Part shown: positions 8,899 to 18,144 of the stretch, one piece after another
Layout of the letters: each line of letters starts with the position of its first letter
How positions within the stretch are numbered: the stretch's first letter is position 1
From: an uncultured Lachnospiraceae bacterium
GTDB lineage: Bacteria; Bacillota; Clostridia; Lachnospirales; Lachnospiraceae
Assembly (NCBI GenBank): GCA_910579505.1
Contig: CAJTTZ010000009.1
Coordinates: 62,001-126,000, forward strand
DNA: 64,000 bases
Direction: 5' to 3'
Notes under the pieces: generated by a model
Told to the model about the DNA's origin: nothing
Seen by the model: the letters and a program-made list of their open reading frames with translations, nothing else
The model's database searches: none
Position numbers and translations under genes: made by a program

Positions 8899-9891
8899 TT
8901 AAGGGACGAGGAACAGACAGGCTAACGGTACCGTCACAAGGCTTAAGATGGTCGTCAGGATAATACCCCGGGAGATGGCTTCAGTTTCCATATCCATCTG
9001 TTTGGCGAGCATAAGGGGCATATTGGCAGCGGGAACCGCAGTCATCAGAAGCATGGTATTCAGGATCAGTTTACTGCCTATAAATCCCCTCATCAGCAAG
9101 ACACAGCAGATGGGGACAAGAACCTGCCTGAGCAGGGTAAACGCATAGAGCTTCGGGTGGGAGAAAATATCTTTTGGCGCCATCTGCGCCACGGAGACGC
9201 CGAGAACCAGCATGGATAAGAGCGTGGTTGCCCGCCCGGCGTAGGTGAGGGTGGAAGATACAATGACAGGCACGCGGAAATTGCCAAGATAAAAAAAGAT
9301 GGTAGCCGCAGCGGAAATCGTACCGGCGTTGACCAGCTTCTTCAGGCGGCCAGAGCCGGTCTGGTCTGCCGGAGCCGTCGGGTTTTCCTCCCTTTGCAAG
9401 GCAGCAGCCGCGTCTTCTGCGGCATGCCCTGCAGCGGCTCTCTGGAGAAGGGAGACGCCGAAGGTGTAAATCAGCAGATTGAAGAGCAGATTAAAGATGG
9501 ATACAAAAATCAGCGATTCACTGCCGAGAACCGCGGAGGCGAGAGGGATACCGATAAAGCCCACATTGCCGAAAACAGTCAGCATCTGGTAGGCATAGTG
9601 AAAGCCTTTCGGCACACGCAGCACATAGGGGAGGAGGAAGCCGATACCGATCAAAAGGACAAAAACGACAGCGTAGGCGGCTAAGGCGATCCCCAGTTCC
9701 GCGAGAGAGGCTTTGGGACCGTCCTCCAGGGCGGAACAGATTAAAAGGGCCGGGTTGGTGACATTGATAATCAGGCCGGAGATCTGTTTGGAGCCTTCTT
9801 CCGAGAGCATTCCCCGCCGGAAAAGAATCATGCCAATGCCGATCAGAAGGAAGATAATAACCATTTGCTGTAATACGACTGAGATACTCAT
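8899..9891 (-). CDS. AEC family (auxin efflux carrier-like) transporter
   Basis: The 330-residue polytopic protein has about ten predicted membrane helices in two blocks. They are separated by a hydrophilic, alanine-rich loop at about residues 152-188. The start (MVIIFLLIGIGMILFRRG then ISGLIINVTNPALL) and the end (TAVPAANMPLMLAKQ, LTTILSLVTVPLACLF) match the AEC/malate permease family, which moves carboxylates or other small anions. The substrate is unknown. A GAGAGGAACC ribosome site precedes the ATG. It is divergent from glpK, so a link to glycerol metabolism is not implied. Confidence 0.85.
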   Translation of the reverse strand: MSISVVLQQMVIIFLLIGIGMILFRRGMLSEEGSKQISGLIINVTNPALLICSALEDGPKASLAELGIALAAYAVVFVLLIGIGFLLPYVLRVPKGFHYAYQMLTVFGNVGFIGIPLASAVLGSESLIFVSIFNLLFNLLIYTFGVSLLQRAAAGHAAEDAAAALQREENPTAPADQTGSGRLKKLVNAGTISAAATIFFYLGNFRVPVIVSSTLTYAGRATTLLSMLVLGVSVAQMAPKDIFSHPKLYAFTLLRQVLVPICCVLLMRGFIGSKLILNTMLLMTAVPAANMPLMLAKQMDMETEAISRGIILTTILSLVTVPLACLFLVP

Positions 9892-9931
9892 ATATAGGTT
9901 CCTCTCTCTAAAATAATGCTCACTTTGAACT

Positions 9932-9937
9932 ATTATA
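9932..9937 (-). promoter_or_regulatory. -10 element for the AEC gene
   Basis: On the minus strand TATAAT occurs about 41 bases upstream of the AEC start codon, with only a poor -35 above it. It is the best candidate in the divergent gap. Confidence 0.45.
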
Positions 9938-9962
9938 GTACTTTTTTACAAAAATGGAAGAT

Positions 9963-10017
9963 TGTTTTTCGGCCGCGGCTATTATATACTTAAAAAAACT
10001 TATAATCATCAGCCGCG
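9963..10017 (+). promoter_or_regulatory. glpK promoter region with flanking inverted repeat
   Basis: TTGTTT (9963-9968) and TATACT (9985-9990) are 16 bases apart. A 7-bp inverted repeat, CGCGGCT (9974-9980) and AGCCGCG (10011-10017), encloses the -10 and the probable start site. That position suits an operator, although the downstream arm could also pair in other structures. A second TATAAT occurs at 10001-10006. Confidence 0.5.
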
Positions 10018-10074
10018 AAACAGATATGTACGGGAACTTGGAACGGCTGGCATATGCAGAATGTGGAGGCAGTT

Positions 10075-11580
10075 ATGCAAAAATATATAATGGCGCTGGA
10101 TCAGGGCACGACCAGCTCCCGCTGTATTTTATTTGACAGAAGCGGAACGGTCTGCAGTATGGCGCAGAAGGAATTTACCCAGATCTACCCGCAGGCCGGA
10201 TGGGTGGAGCACAACCCGCGCGAAATATGGGCTTCCCAGCTTGCCGTGGCAATCGAGGCCATGGCGAATATCGGCGTGGATGCAGGGCAGATTGCCGGCA
10301 TCGGGATCACGAATCAGCGTGAGACGACGATTGTGTGGGACCGGGAAACCGGCGAACCGGTATATAACGCGATTGTCTGGCAGTGCCGGCGGACAGCGGA
10401 ATTTATCGACGGGTTGAAGGCCCGGGGTTATACGGAAACGATACGGTCGAAGACAGGGCTGGTGCCGGACGCCTATTTTTCCGGGAGTAAGATTGTCTGG
10501 ATTTTGGATCATGTAGAGGGTGCGCGGGAGAGAGCGGAGCGAGGAGAACTGTTATTCGGCACGGTGGACACTTGGCTGATCTGGAAGCTGACAAAGGGCG
10601 CGGTTCACGTAACGGATTATACCAATGCTTCCCGCACAATGCTTTATAATATCCACACGCTGGAATGGGATGAAGAGCTTCTTTCCATGCTACGGATTCC
10701 CTGGCAGATGCTGCCGGAAGTAAAGCCATCGGGTACGGTTTTCGGCGAGAGCGACGCAGGTATTTTCGGCGCGCCTGTTCCCATTGCCGGAGCTGCGGGA
10801 GACCAGCAGGCGGCGCTTTTCGGCCAATGCTGTTTTGAACCCGGACAGGTGAAAAATACGTATGGGACAGGCTGTTTTCTTCTGATGAATACGGGGCACA
10901 CCGCGATTGCCTCGACAAGCGGCCTTCTCACCACAATTGCGGCGGGAGACGATATCCGGCCGGACTATGCCTTGGAGGGCAGCGTGTTTGTGGCGGGTGC
11001 TGCGGTACAGTGGATGCGTGATGAGATGCGGATGATGAAAATAGCGCAGCACTCGGAGAAGTATGCTATGCGTGTGCCAGACACAAATGGCGTATATGTG
11101 GTTCCTGCTTTTGTGGGTATGGGAACGCCTTACTGGAATCCTTATGCGAGGGGAACTGTGGTAGGTATTACGCGGGGCTGCCAGAAGGAGCACTTTGTGA
11201 GGGCAGTGTTGGAATCCATTGCCTATCAGTCTATGGACGTGCTCAAGGCAATGGAGGTGGACGCCGGGATACCCCTGGCGGAGTTAAAGGTGGACGGCGG
11301 CGCCAGCGCCAATGATTTTCTGATGCAGTTTCAGGCGGATATCACGGGGCAGACGGTGCACAGGCCCAGCTGCATTGAGACGACGGCATTGGGAGCTGCG
11401 TATCTGGCGGGACTTTCAGTGGGCTACTGGAAGGATAAGGAGGAGATCTGCGCCAACTGGCGGCTTGGAAAACGGTTTGATGTGACGATGGAGGCAAAGG
11501 TCAGGGAACAGCTTGTAAAAGGATGGAAACGCGCCGTCAGATGTGCGCTTGCGTGGGCCGAGGATGTGCAGCAGCAATAA
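10075..11580 (+). CDS. glpK: Glycerol kinase
   Basis: The 501-residue FGGY-family kinase phosphorylates glycerol to glycerol 3-phosphate with ATP. It starts MQKYIMALDQGTTSSRC, the nucleotide-binding phosphate-1 motif, and contains GITNQRETTIVWD, IVWQCRRT, NASRTMLYNIHTLEWD, GAAGDQQAALFGQ and DGGASANDFLMQFQAD, all hallmarks of GlpK. An ATG lies 7 codons upstream, but GGAGG at 10065-10069 sits correctly for the start used here. No glycerol facilitator or GlpD is adjacent. A terminator follows directly, so this is a single-gene unit. Confidence 0.96.
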   Translation: MQKYIMALDQGTTSSRCILFDRSGTVCSMAQKEFTQIYPQAGWVEHNPREIWASQLAVAIEAMANIGVDAGQIAGIGITNQRETTIVWDRETGEPVYNAIVWQCRRTAEFIDGLKARGYTETIRSKTGLVPDAYFSGSKIVWILDHVEGARERAERGELLFGTVDTWLIWKLTKGAVHVTDYTNASRTMLYNIHTLEWDEELLSMLRIPWQMLPEVKPSGTVFGESDAGIFGAPVPIAGAAGDQQAALFGQCCFEPGQVKNTYGTGCFLLMNTGHTAIASTSGLLTTIAAGDDIRPDYALEGSVFVAGAAVQWMRDEMRMMKIAQHSEKYAMRVPDTNGVYVVPAFVGMGTPYWNPYARGTVVGITRGCQKEHFVRAVLESIAYQSMDVLKAMEVDAGIPLAELKVDGGASANDFLMQFQADITGQTVHRPSCIETTALGAAYLAGLSVGYWKDKEEICANWRLGKRFDVTMEAKVREQLVKGWKRAVRCALAWAEDVQQQ

Positions 11581-11586
11581 GCATTG

Positions 11587-11646
11587 AAAAAAAGCCTGTA
11601 TGAAAATGTACAGATTCAAGGGACATTTTCATACAGGCTTTTTTTG
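11587..11646 (+). terminator. glpK intrinsic terminator
   Basis: A perfect 23-base inverted repeat (11587-11609 with 11623-11645), made of seven A, GCCTG and an AT-rich part with the complement ending in seven T, has a 13-base loop. The flanking A and T runs suggest it can stop transcription from both sides. Confidence 0.92.
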
Positions 11647-11716
11647 TTACAGCGTGTGTTAAAAAATCTGCTCCTGATTACAAAAAATGACACCTGTCTG
11701 CCATATCTGCTCCGTA

Positions 11717-11722
11717 TATAAT
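11717..11722 (+). promoter_or_regulatory. -10 element of the alpha-galactoside operon
   Basis: TATAAT lies 74 bases before the binding-protein ATG, with no recognisable -35 at 16-18 bases (the position reads CTGTCT). A weak -35 fits an activator-dependent promoter, for example one driven by the AraC-type response regulator encoded downstream. The -10 is seen; activation is inferred. Confidence 0.45.
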
Positions 11723-11796
11723 AAATGCAGGATATCCGAACAGACAGAAATAACATAACAGGCAGTGAACAAAAATATGGAATGGGAGGACTTATT

Positions 11797-13161
11797 ATGG
11801 CAAACAGATTTGGAAAATTTGCAGCGTTGGGAATGACGACGGCGATTATGGTCAGTGCGTTGGCGGGATGCGGGGGACAGCAGCCAGACCCTGTGCAGGA
11901 AAAAGCGGAGTCCCAGATGGAAAATGCAGCGGGGACGGATAACAGCCAGGAGAGTGAGGCGCCGGATCAGGCGGCAGACGGGCAGACACTGGAAGTAGAA
12001 GTGATATATACAGGGGAACCGCTGGAACAGTTTCGGGGGATTATGGATGACTTCACGGCGCAGACAGGTATCGGTATCGAGCTGGTTACACCCGGATCAG
12101 ACTACGAGGCGGTGATGAAAACGAGAATGGCTTCGGGAGAAATGCCGGATGTCTTTGTAACTCACGGGTGGTCCATCGCAAGATATAAAGAATACCTGAC
12201 GCCGTTAACCGGGGAGGCATGGTATGGAAGGATAGATGAGTCAATTCTCTCGGTCATTTCGGATGACAATGAGGAGATCTATGTATTGCCGATCACGCAG
12301 GAATTTAATGGGATCGTTTATAACAAAACCGTGCTTGAGAAGGCCGGCGTGAAGGCGGAGGAGATCCGCACAATGGAAGATTTTAAAACGGCATGTGAGA
12401 AGGTGAAAAACGCTGGCGTTGACCCGATTCATATTGGAGGCAAGGACACATGGACGGCAGCAGTGCTTTATAATGCGATGGCGCCGGCATTTTATACGGC
12501 GCAGGGGTGCAGATATCCTTCGGGTGATGCCCTCAAGGACGGCAGCTTTGACTGGGATGCGAACGGAAGTTATGTGCTGGCAGAGATTGCGGAGATGGTA
12601 CAGAAAGGATACTTTAACGCCGACCTGATCACGGCAGATGATGCGGCGACACTGACGGCGATTGGGGAAGGGACGGCCGCATTCAATACGGATGTAAATA
12701 TCGCTGAGGTGGTAACTATCGCGCCGGAAGCGCAGCTTGGCATTATGCCGATTCCTTCCACTTCGGAAGACGGGAAGTCGGAATATATGATCGGTGAGGG
12801 AAGCTGCTTTGGTATCTGGAAGGATACGGAGAAAATGGATGCGGCAAAACAGCTTTTGGATTATCTGGCTGAGCCGGAAACAGCGACCCGGGTCATGGAA
12901 GCGGACGGCGGTCTGCCGGCACTGGAAGGGATGAACACAGAAAATGTGACGTATAAAGCTTTTGTGGAAAGCCAGAGCGCTTTTGAGGGAGATATCTATT
13001 ACGACAACCTGTTTGACAGGGAGTATTTCCCGACAGGCATGTTCAATGCGATGGGCGACGCGGTAATCGAGGTATTTATGGATCCGGGAGAGAACGGCGT
13101 GAATGCCGGGATGCAGCAGCTTAAGACAAATTATCTGGAGAAATATGGTGTTTTGGAATAA
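11797..13161 (+). CDS. Sugar ABC transporter substrate-binding lipoprotein
   Basis: The 454-residue precursor has a lipoprotein signal peptide ending in LAGC (Cys25), then a disordered Gln/Glu/Asp-rich linker (about 26-65). A family 1 extracellular solute-binding fold follows. Typical features are FTAQTGIGIELV, MASGEMPDVFVTHG, LPITQEFNGIVYNK and EGTAAFNTD. It captures an oligosaccharide outside the membrane and hands it to the two permeases encoded next. GGGAGGA at 11784-11790 selects this ATG rather than one 24 codons upstream. Substrate, inferred from the GH4 and GH36 enzymes in the same cluster: alpha-galactosides such as melibiose or raffinose. Confidence 0.9.
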   Translation: MANRFGKFAALGMTTAIMVSALAGCGGQQPDPVQEKAESQMENAAGTDNSQESEAPDQAADGQTLEVEVIYTGEPLEQFRGIMDDFTAQTGIGIELVTPGSDYEAVMKTRMASGEMPDVFVTHGWSIARYKEYLTPLTGEAWYGRIDESILSVISDDNEEIYVLPITQEFNGIVYNKTVLEKAGVKAEEIRTMEDFKTACEKVKNAGVDPIHIGGKDTWTAAVLYNAMAPAFYTAQGCRYPSGDALKDGSFDWDANGSYVLAEIAEMVQKGYFNADLITADDAATLTAIGEGTAAFNTDVNIAEVVTIAPEAQLGIMPIPSTSEDGKSEYMIGEGSCFGIWKDTEKMDAAKQLLDYLAEPETATRVMEADGGLPALEGMNTENVTYKAFVESQSAFEGDIYYDNLFDREYFPTGMFNAMGDAVIEVFMDPGENGVNAGMQQLKTNYLEKYGVLE

Positions 13162-13175
13162 AAGGATTGCGGAAA

Positions 13176-14045
13176 ATGGATAAAAGAAATGCAAAGATGA
13201 ACTGCTTTTATATACCGGCGGTCTGCCTGATTCTGTTTTTTGTCATCAGGCCCTTTGGAGAAACGATTTATATCTCGCTCTGCAGATGGAACGGTTATTC
13301 GCCGGACAAGGTTTTTACAGGTATTCGCAATTATACGGACATGCTTTCGGATAAACGGCTGTTGACAGCGCTTATCAATACTATGATCTATGGATTCGGA
13401 TCCACGCTGTTACAGAATCTGATCGGAATGGCGGCGGCGTTCTTTGTGAACTCCCGGTTTAAGGGGAACAGTCTGGTACGGGTGGTTATCTACCTGCCGA
13501 TTATGATATCGGGATTGATTATGGGGTATATCATGTACTTTTTCCTGGCTTATGACAGAGGTGTCCTGAACGAGCTGATGGGGATCTTTGGAAAAGAGGC
13601 GGTGGACTGGCTTGCAGACGGTAAACGGGGAGCCATGTTTATCACACTGATCAATTCCTGGCAGTTTGCCGGATACTCCATGATCATATATCTTTCTGGA
13701 ATACAGAATATTCCCCAGATGTATGTGGAAGCGGCAGCGATTGATGGAGCCGGACGGTTCGCCCGGTTCCGTTACATCACACTGCCTATGCTGATGCCGG
13801 CTGTGACAAATGCAGTGGTGATCAACCTGATCGGTGGACTGAAGCTGTTTGACGGCATTATTTCCCTGACAAATGGAGGACCGAACTATACGACACATTC
13901 CATGATGACATATCTGAACAGCCAGTATTTTATGGCGGAAAAGGCAGGGTATGCGTCGGCGATAGGCATTGTGACTTTTACCATAATTATGGTCTTTTCC
14001 CTGCTGAGCAACCGGTATTTTGAGAGGAAAATGCAGGATTTGTAG
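13176..14045 (+). CDS. Sugar ABC transporter permease (MalF/UgpA type)
   Basis: The 289-residue membrane protein has about six helices. The EAA loop that contacts the ATPase is at about residues 187-206 (YVEAAAIDGAGRFARFRYIT), followed by LPMLMPAVTNAV, as in MalF-type permeases. It is encoded 14 bases after the binding protein and 11 bases before the second permease. The ATG used here follows AAAGG; an in-frame TTG three codons upstream is a poorer choice. It forms the channel as a heterodimer with the next gene product. Confidence 0.9.
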   Translation: MDKRNAKMNCFYIPAVCLILFFVIRPFGETIYISLCRWNGYSPDKVFTGIRNYTDMLSDKRLLTALINTMIYGFGSTLLQNLIGMAAAFFVNSRFKGNSLVRVVIYLPIMISGLIMGYIMYFFLAYDRGVLNELMGIFGKEAVDWLADGKRGAMFITLINSWQFAGYSMIIYLSGIQNIPQMYVEAAAIDGAGRFARFRYITLPMLMPAVTNAVVINLIGGLKLFDGIISLTNGGPNYTTHSMMTYLNSQYFMAEKAGYASAIGIVTFTIIMVFSLLSNRYFERKMQDL

Positions 14046-14056
14046 AATGGCCAGGG

Positions 14057-14938
14057 ATGGCGCCTGGTATGTGGAGATCAGGAAAACAGAAGGAACAGGT
14101 GAAACGATTGAACGCGAAAAGTAATGTGAGGAAAAATTGGTGGAAGTATGTGGTGGCAATATGCGTTATAGCAGTATATTTGCTCCCGATTTATGTGGTG
14201 GCCGTCACATCCTTAAAGCCGGTGACTGACCATACGTCGAGACTGCTCCTGCCGGCAGAACTGTACTGGGAGAATTACAGAAAGGTATTTCAACACAGCC
14301 ATATCATAAACGCCATGAAAAATTCTCTTATTATTACGGCAGGGACGGTGTTTGTCGTAGTGGTAACAGGCTGTCTGGCGGCCTATCCCATGGCCCGGAA
14401 TAGGAACCGTCTCAGTAAGGCGGTGAAAATATTCGTGCTGGGAGTGATGATGGTACCGGGTATGTCTATGGTGGTTGGTATTTATTCAACGCTGGTTTCT
14501 ATACGGGCGGTCAACACTTATTGGGGGATTACCGCTGTCGGCGCGGCGCTGGGACTGCCGGTGGCAATTTATATGTATGCCAATTTTATTACGGCAATAC
14601 CGGCGTCCCTGGATGAAGCTGCCTACATGGACGGGGCCGGAAATTTGAGAACCTTTTTTTCGGTTATTCTGCCGCAGCTTAAGCCGGTCACGGCCTCGGT
14701 GGTACTGATGCAGGCGATTACGAGCTGGAACGAGTACGGGTATTCTCTCTATATTTTGCAAAAAAAGGAAATGTACAATGTGACGCTGACGGTAAAGCAG
14801 TTTTTCGGGGAACAGATGACAGATTTGAACGGCGCTGCCGCCTGCGCGGTGGTGGCGATTGTACCGGTGATCATCATTTATCTGTTTCTGCAAAAATATT
14901 TCGTACAGGGCGCAATGGACAGTGCGGTGAAGGGTTGA
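14057..14938 (+). CDS. Sugar ABC transporter permease (MalG/UgpE type)
   Basis: The 293-residue protein has six predicted helices, the EAA loop SLDEAAYMDGAGNLRTFFSV, and the C-terminal VQGAMDSAVKG tail typical of MalG-type permeases. The start is uncertain: ATG 14057 and ATG 14069 are both in frame, and a TTG at 14108 follows AAGGA. The hydrophilic first 25 residues would be shortened by the later start. There is no ATP-binding subunit in this cluster. Confidence 0.9.
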   Translation: MAPGMWRSGKQKEQVKRLNAKSNVRKNWWKYVVAICVIAVYLLPIYVVAVTSLKPVTDHTSRLLLPAELYWENYRKVFQHSHIINAMKNSLIITAGTVFVVVVTGCLAAYPMARNRNRLSKAVKIFVLGVMMVPGMSMVVGIYSTLVSIRAVNTYWGITAVGAALGLPVAIYMYANFITAIPASLDEAAYMDGAGNLRTFFSVILPQLKPVTASVVLMQAITSWNEYGYSLYILQKKEMYNVTLTVKQFFGEQMTDLNGAAACAVVAIVPVIIIYLFLQKYFVQGAMDSAVKG

Positions 14939-14974
14939 CAAAAAAATATTACTTAGGGAAAGGTTGGATATACA

Positions 14975-16288
14975 ATGAAGAAGATTGCTTTTATAGGCGC
15001 CGGCAGTGTGGTCTTTACCAGAAGTCTGGTTCGTGATCTGATGACGTTTCCCGTGTTTCAGGATGCGGAGATTGCGCTGATGGATATTGATGATGAGAAA
15101 CTGATGTATGCCACAAAATCAGTGGAGAAGATCATTGCTTCCGGGAAATACCCGGCCCGGGTCATTTCCACAAAAAGCAGGATAGAAGCGCTGGAGGGGG
15201 CTGATGGTGTTGTGAGCGCCATCAATGTAGGGGACATCCATGTGTGGGCCAATGATGTGACGATTCCTAAAAAGTATGGTGTGGATATCAATGTGGGTGA
15301 TACCAGGGGGCCGGCGGGAATCTTCCGGGCGCTGCGGACGGCGCCGGTTATGTTGGATATCTGCAGGGACATTGAATCATATTGCCCGGACGCGGTATTT
15401 TTAAATTATACAAATCCGATGGCGATGCTTTGCCGGGTGATGCAGAGCGAGACAAAGGTTAACGTGACGGGGTTGTGCCACAGTGTACAGGGGACAGCCG
15501 AGATGCTTGCAAAATGGATCGGAGCGGATATGGAGGATATCACCTATCTGTGTGCGGGGATCAATCATCAGGCGTTCTATCTGGATTACAGATGGAAGGG
15601 GGAAGACGCCTACCCGCTGATAAGGCAGGCGGTAGAGGAGCACTATCAGGACGAGATTGTGCGCAACGAGATATTCCGTCATCTGGGGTATTACGTCACG
15701 GAGTCAAGCGGACATGCTTCCGAGTATGTGGCATGGTTCAGAAAAAGGCCGGATCTGATTGAAAAATATTGCACACATGGGTTAAACTGGAATCCGGGTC
15801 ATTACTTCATGGTAAAGACAGAATACGAGAAAAGGGAAAACACATGGCGTCAGGAATTTTTGGATTGGGCGGATGACGCGGTGAACCTGAAACGGGGAAA
15901 CGAGTATGCCGCATATATTTTTAACGCCATGTTCGGCGATGGCACCCTGTATAAATTTAACGGGAATGTAAGAAACTTTGGATTGATTGACAATCTGCCA
16001 AAAGGGTGCTGCGTGGAAGTGCCGGTATTGGCATCCAAAGGAGGGCTGGAACCGATCCATGTAGGGGAACTGCCTGCGCAGTTAGCGCTTCTGAACAATA
16101 TCAGTGCAAGGATAGAGGAGCTGGCAGTGGAGGGAATCATTACCGGGGACCCGCAGAAGATCTATCAGGCATGTTATTTCGACCCGCTGACGTCGGCCGT
16201 TTTGAGTCTGGCGGAGATTAAGACCATGGTGCGTGAGATGTTTGAGGCGAATCAGGCATTTTTACCACAGTTTAAACATTTTCAGTAA
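14975..16288 (+). CDS. melA: GH4 glycosidase, probable alpha-galactosidase (MelA-like)
   Basis: The 437-residue protein belongs to glycoside hydrolase family 4, which uses NAD+ and a divalent metal and works by oxidation-elimination. The N-terminal Rossmann segment is IAFIGAGSVVFTRSLVRDLM. LNYTNPMAM and GLCHSVQGT (the Cys-His of the latter are metal ligands in the family) and CAGINHQAFYL follow in order. The closest characterised group I can match by motif is MelA alpha-galactosidase; alpha-glucosidase and alpha-galacturonidase members are alternatives. It is cytoplasmic. It lies 36 bases after the permease in the same transcription unit, with AGGGAAAGG upstream of the ATG. Confidence 0.86.
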   Translation: MKKIAFIGAGSVVFTRSLVRDLMTFPVFQDAEIALMDIDDEKLMYATKSVEKIIASGKYPARVISTKSRIEALEGADGVVSAINVGDIHVWANDVTIPKKYGVDINVGDTRGPAGIFRALRTAPVMLDICRDIESYCPDAVFLNYTNPMAMLCRVMQSETKVNVTGLCHSVQGTAEMLAKWIGADMEDITYLCAGINHQAFYLDYRWKGEDAYPLIRQAVEEHYQDEIVRNEIFRHLGYYVTESSGHASEYVAWFRKRPDLIEKYCTHGLNWNPGHYFMVKTEYEKRENTWRQEFLDWADDAVNLKRGNEYAAYIFNAMFGDGTLYKFNGNVRNFGLIDNLPKGCCVEVPVLASKGGLEPIHVGELPAQLALLNNISARIEELAVEGIITGDPQKIYQACYFDPLTSAVLSLAEIKTMVREMFEANQAFLPQFKHFQ

Positions 16289-16294
16289 AATAGA

Positions 16295-16338
16295 AGGGCT
16301 GCGCGCGAAGAGACAAAGATCTTTTGCGTGCCAGCCCT
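16295..16338 (+). other. Intercistronic hairpin between melA and the kinase gene
   Basis: AGGGCTG (16295-16301) pairs with CAGCCCT (16332-16338), and the interior (GCGCGCGAAGA against TCTTTTGCGTGC) extends the pairing with wobbles and a bulge. It ends 2 bases before the kinase gene ribosome site GAAAGG (16341-16346) and has no T-run. It could separate or damp expression of the regulatory genes relative to the transport genes. Confidence 0.55.
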
Positions 16339-16352
16339 GTGAAAGGTATCAA

Positions 16353-18143
16353 ATGAAAAAGCATTCGCTAAAGAATTCCTTGTATAGAGTGTTTGCGGGA
16401 TCTGTATTTATGCCGTTTATTGTAATCAGCCTGATCCTGCTGTTTTTCTTTAACTACCAGATTTTGGACGGCTATAAGACCAGTAACAGGATCACACTGC
16501 AGATCATTGTAAACCATCTGCACAGCTCTCTTAAAAATTCAGAACGGTTCTTTTTGCAGTACGTGTTTGATGATAATATTTCCCGCTTTTATCAGTATGT
16601 AAATTATAATGAGATAGATGCCTCCGAGGAAAACCTGTATCAATATATCCGCTGTGCCTCCGGGTACAGAAGCTCTTTGAACAATTATCTGACGACGGCG
16701 GACGATGCGCAGAGGGGAATGGGATTTCTGCCGATCCATGCGAATCGGAACAATCTTTTCTATCTGCGCAAATATGGAGGTTTTGTGATAAGGCATCAGA
16801 ATACAGCGGAGCGGATGACTCCTTTATATGACTGTCTGGAGGAGCTTTCCTCCGGGCAGGTGATGTTTTTTCCGGGCAGTATTATGTCGGGGAGCGAAGA
16901 GTATACGGAGGAAGAAGAGGTTTTCACCATACTGTGCCCGGTGAACCATTTAGAGAAGGCGTCCAGACAGGGATATGTTTTTCAGGAATTAAAAAAGACG
17001 GTTTTTTCAGACCTGGTTAAGGAGATTACATTGCCGGAGGGCGCGGGACTGACGATCTATTTTCCAGACGGGACGCCGGCTTATGCGACGGACGAACTTT
17101 TTGTCGGAAAAACTGATTTTGCGGCAGGCACGGGAGAGACCATGGGAAAGAGGGTCCGCATAGGTGGGAAAACCTATTATTTGTATTGCATGGAGGAGCG
17201 TTATGGTTTCGCCATACACTATTTGCTGCCTCAGAGCGCGATATTGAAGGAGGCAAACAGGACGTCTCTGGTCATTTTATCGTTTTGGTTTCTGGCTATG
17301 GTGGCAGCCTTTTTTATTTTTATGAATCTGAGCCGACGGATCTCTGTCTCAACAGGGGCAATCATGACTTATATACGGAAATACCGACTTGCGGATAAGA
17401 ATAACGGACAGATGCCGCCGATGCAGATTGAGGAATTTGCGGATATCTCTCTGGCGCTCAGGGAGATGACAGAGAGAATTACCGATCTGGTACAGCATGA
17501 ATATATATGGAAGATGAATCAGCAGATGGCGGAATATAAGGCAATGCAGGCGGAGATCAACCCGCATTTTTTTCATAATGTAATGAATTCCCTGCAGGCT
17601 CTTAACAGAATGGAGGACAGGAAGAATCTTGAGAAGGGGATTGTAAATCTTTCACGGATGTTTCGGTATACATGTGAATCCGGGTATGAGTCGAACATTC
17701 TGAAAGAGTGCCGCTTTATTGAAAGCTATCTGATTTTGGAGAAGATCCGTTTTGAGGAGAGACTTCACTATGAGATTCATGTGGACAAGAGGCTGGAGGA
17801 GTTTATGATTCCAAAGCTTTTGCTGCAGCCGCTGGTTGAAAATGCCATGCAGCATGGCATGCCGCCTGACGGAAGCCGGATGCGCATTGTACTGCGTGTA
17901 GAGGAAATCCGAAGCGGAAACTGCGGATCGTTTGCATGGATTATGATAGCGAACGACGGAATACCCTATGAGGAGAAGGCGGTTTGCGACGGGGGGAGAG
18001 TCGGGATTGTCAATGTAAGGGAACGGCTGTTTATCACATATCCCGACTCCTTTTTCTGGTATGACAGGAAGGGGGAATACCAGACGGTATGTAATCTGCT
18101 GATTGCAGTAGAAAACAGGGAGGAAGATGGAGGAGGGGCATAA
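16353..18143 (+). CDS. Sensor histidine kinase, YesM family
   Basis: The 596-residue protein has two membrane helices (about 14-39 and 303-328) enclosing a large extracellular sensor domain. A HAMP-like linker and a His_kinase domain follow, with EINPHFFHNVMNSL (His405), then a HATPase domain with PLVENAMQHG near residue 493 and a GRVGIVNVRERL G-box. This is the YesM/LytS-like layout used by Firmicutes to sense extracellular sugars. The start is set by GAAAGG at 16341-16346; the frame is open further upstream within melA. One base separates its stop from the response regulator ATG, so the two form a pair. Confidence 0.92.
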   Translation: MKKHSLKNSLYRVFAGSVFMPFIVISLILLFFFNYQILDGYKTSNRITLQIIVNHLHSSLKNSERFFLQYVFDDNISRFYQYVNYNEIDASEENLYQYIRCASGYRSSLNNYLTTADDAQRGMGFLPIHANRNNLFYLRKYGGFVIRHQNTAERMTPLYDCLEELSSGQVMFFPGSIMSGSEEYTEEEEVFTILCPVNHLEKASRQGYVFQELKKTVFSDLVKEITLPEGAGLTIYFPDGTPAYATDELFVGKTDFAAGTGETMGKRVRIGGKTYYLYCMEERYGFAIHYLLPQSAILKEANRTSLVILSFWFLAMVAAFFIFMNLSRRISVSTGAIMTYIRKYRLADKNNGQMPPMQIEEFADISLALREMTERITDLVQHEYIWKMNQQMAEYKAMQAEINPHFFHNVMNSLQALNRMEDRKNLEKGIVNLSRMFRYTCESGYESNILKECRFIESYLILEKIRFEERLHYEIHVDKRLEEFMIPKLLLQPLVENAMQHGMPPDGSRMRIVLRVEEIRSGNCGSFAWIMIANDGIPYEEKAVCDGGRVGIVNVRERLFITYPDSFFWYDRKGEYQTVCNLLIAVENREEDGGGA

Positions 18144-18144
18144 A

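Noticed and set aside
11724..11796. An N-terminal extension of the binding protein from the upstream in-frame ATG
   Set aside because: It would bury the lipoprotein signal peptide, begins 2 bases after the -10 element, and the ATG at 11797 has a strong ribosome site.
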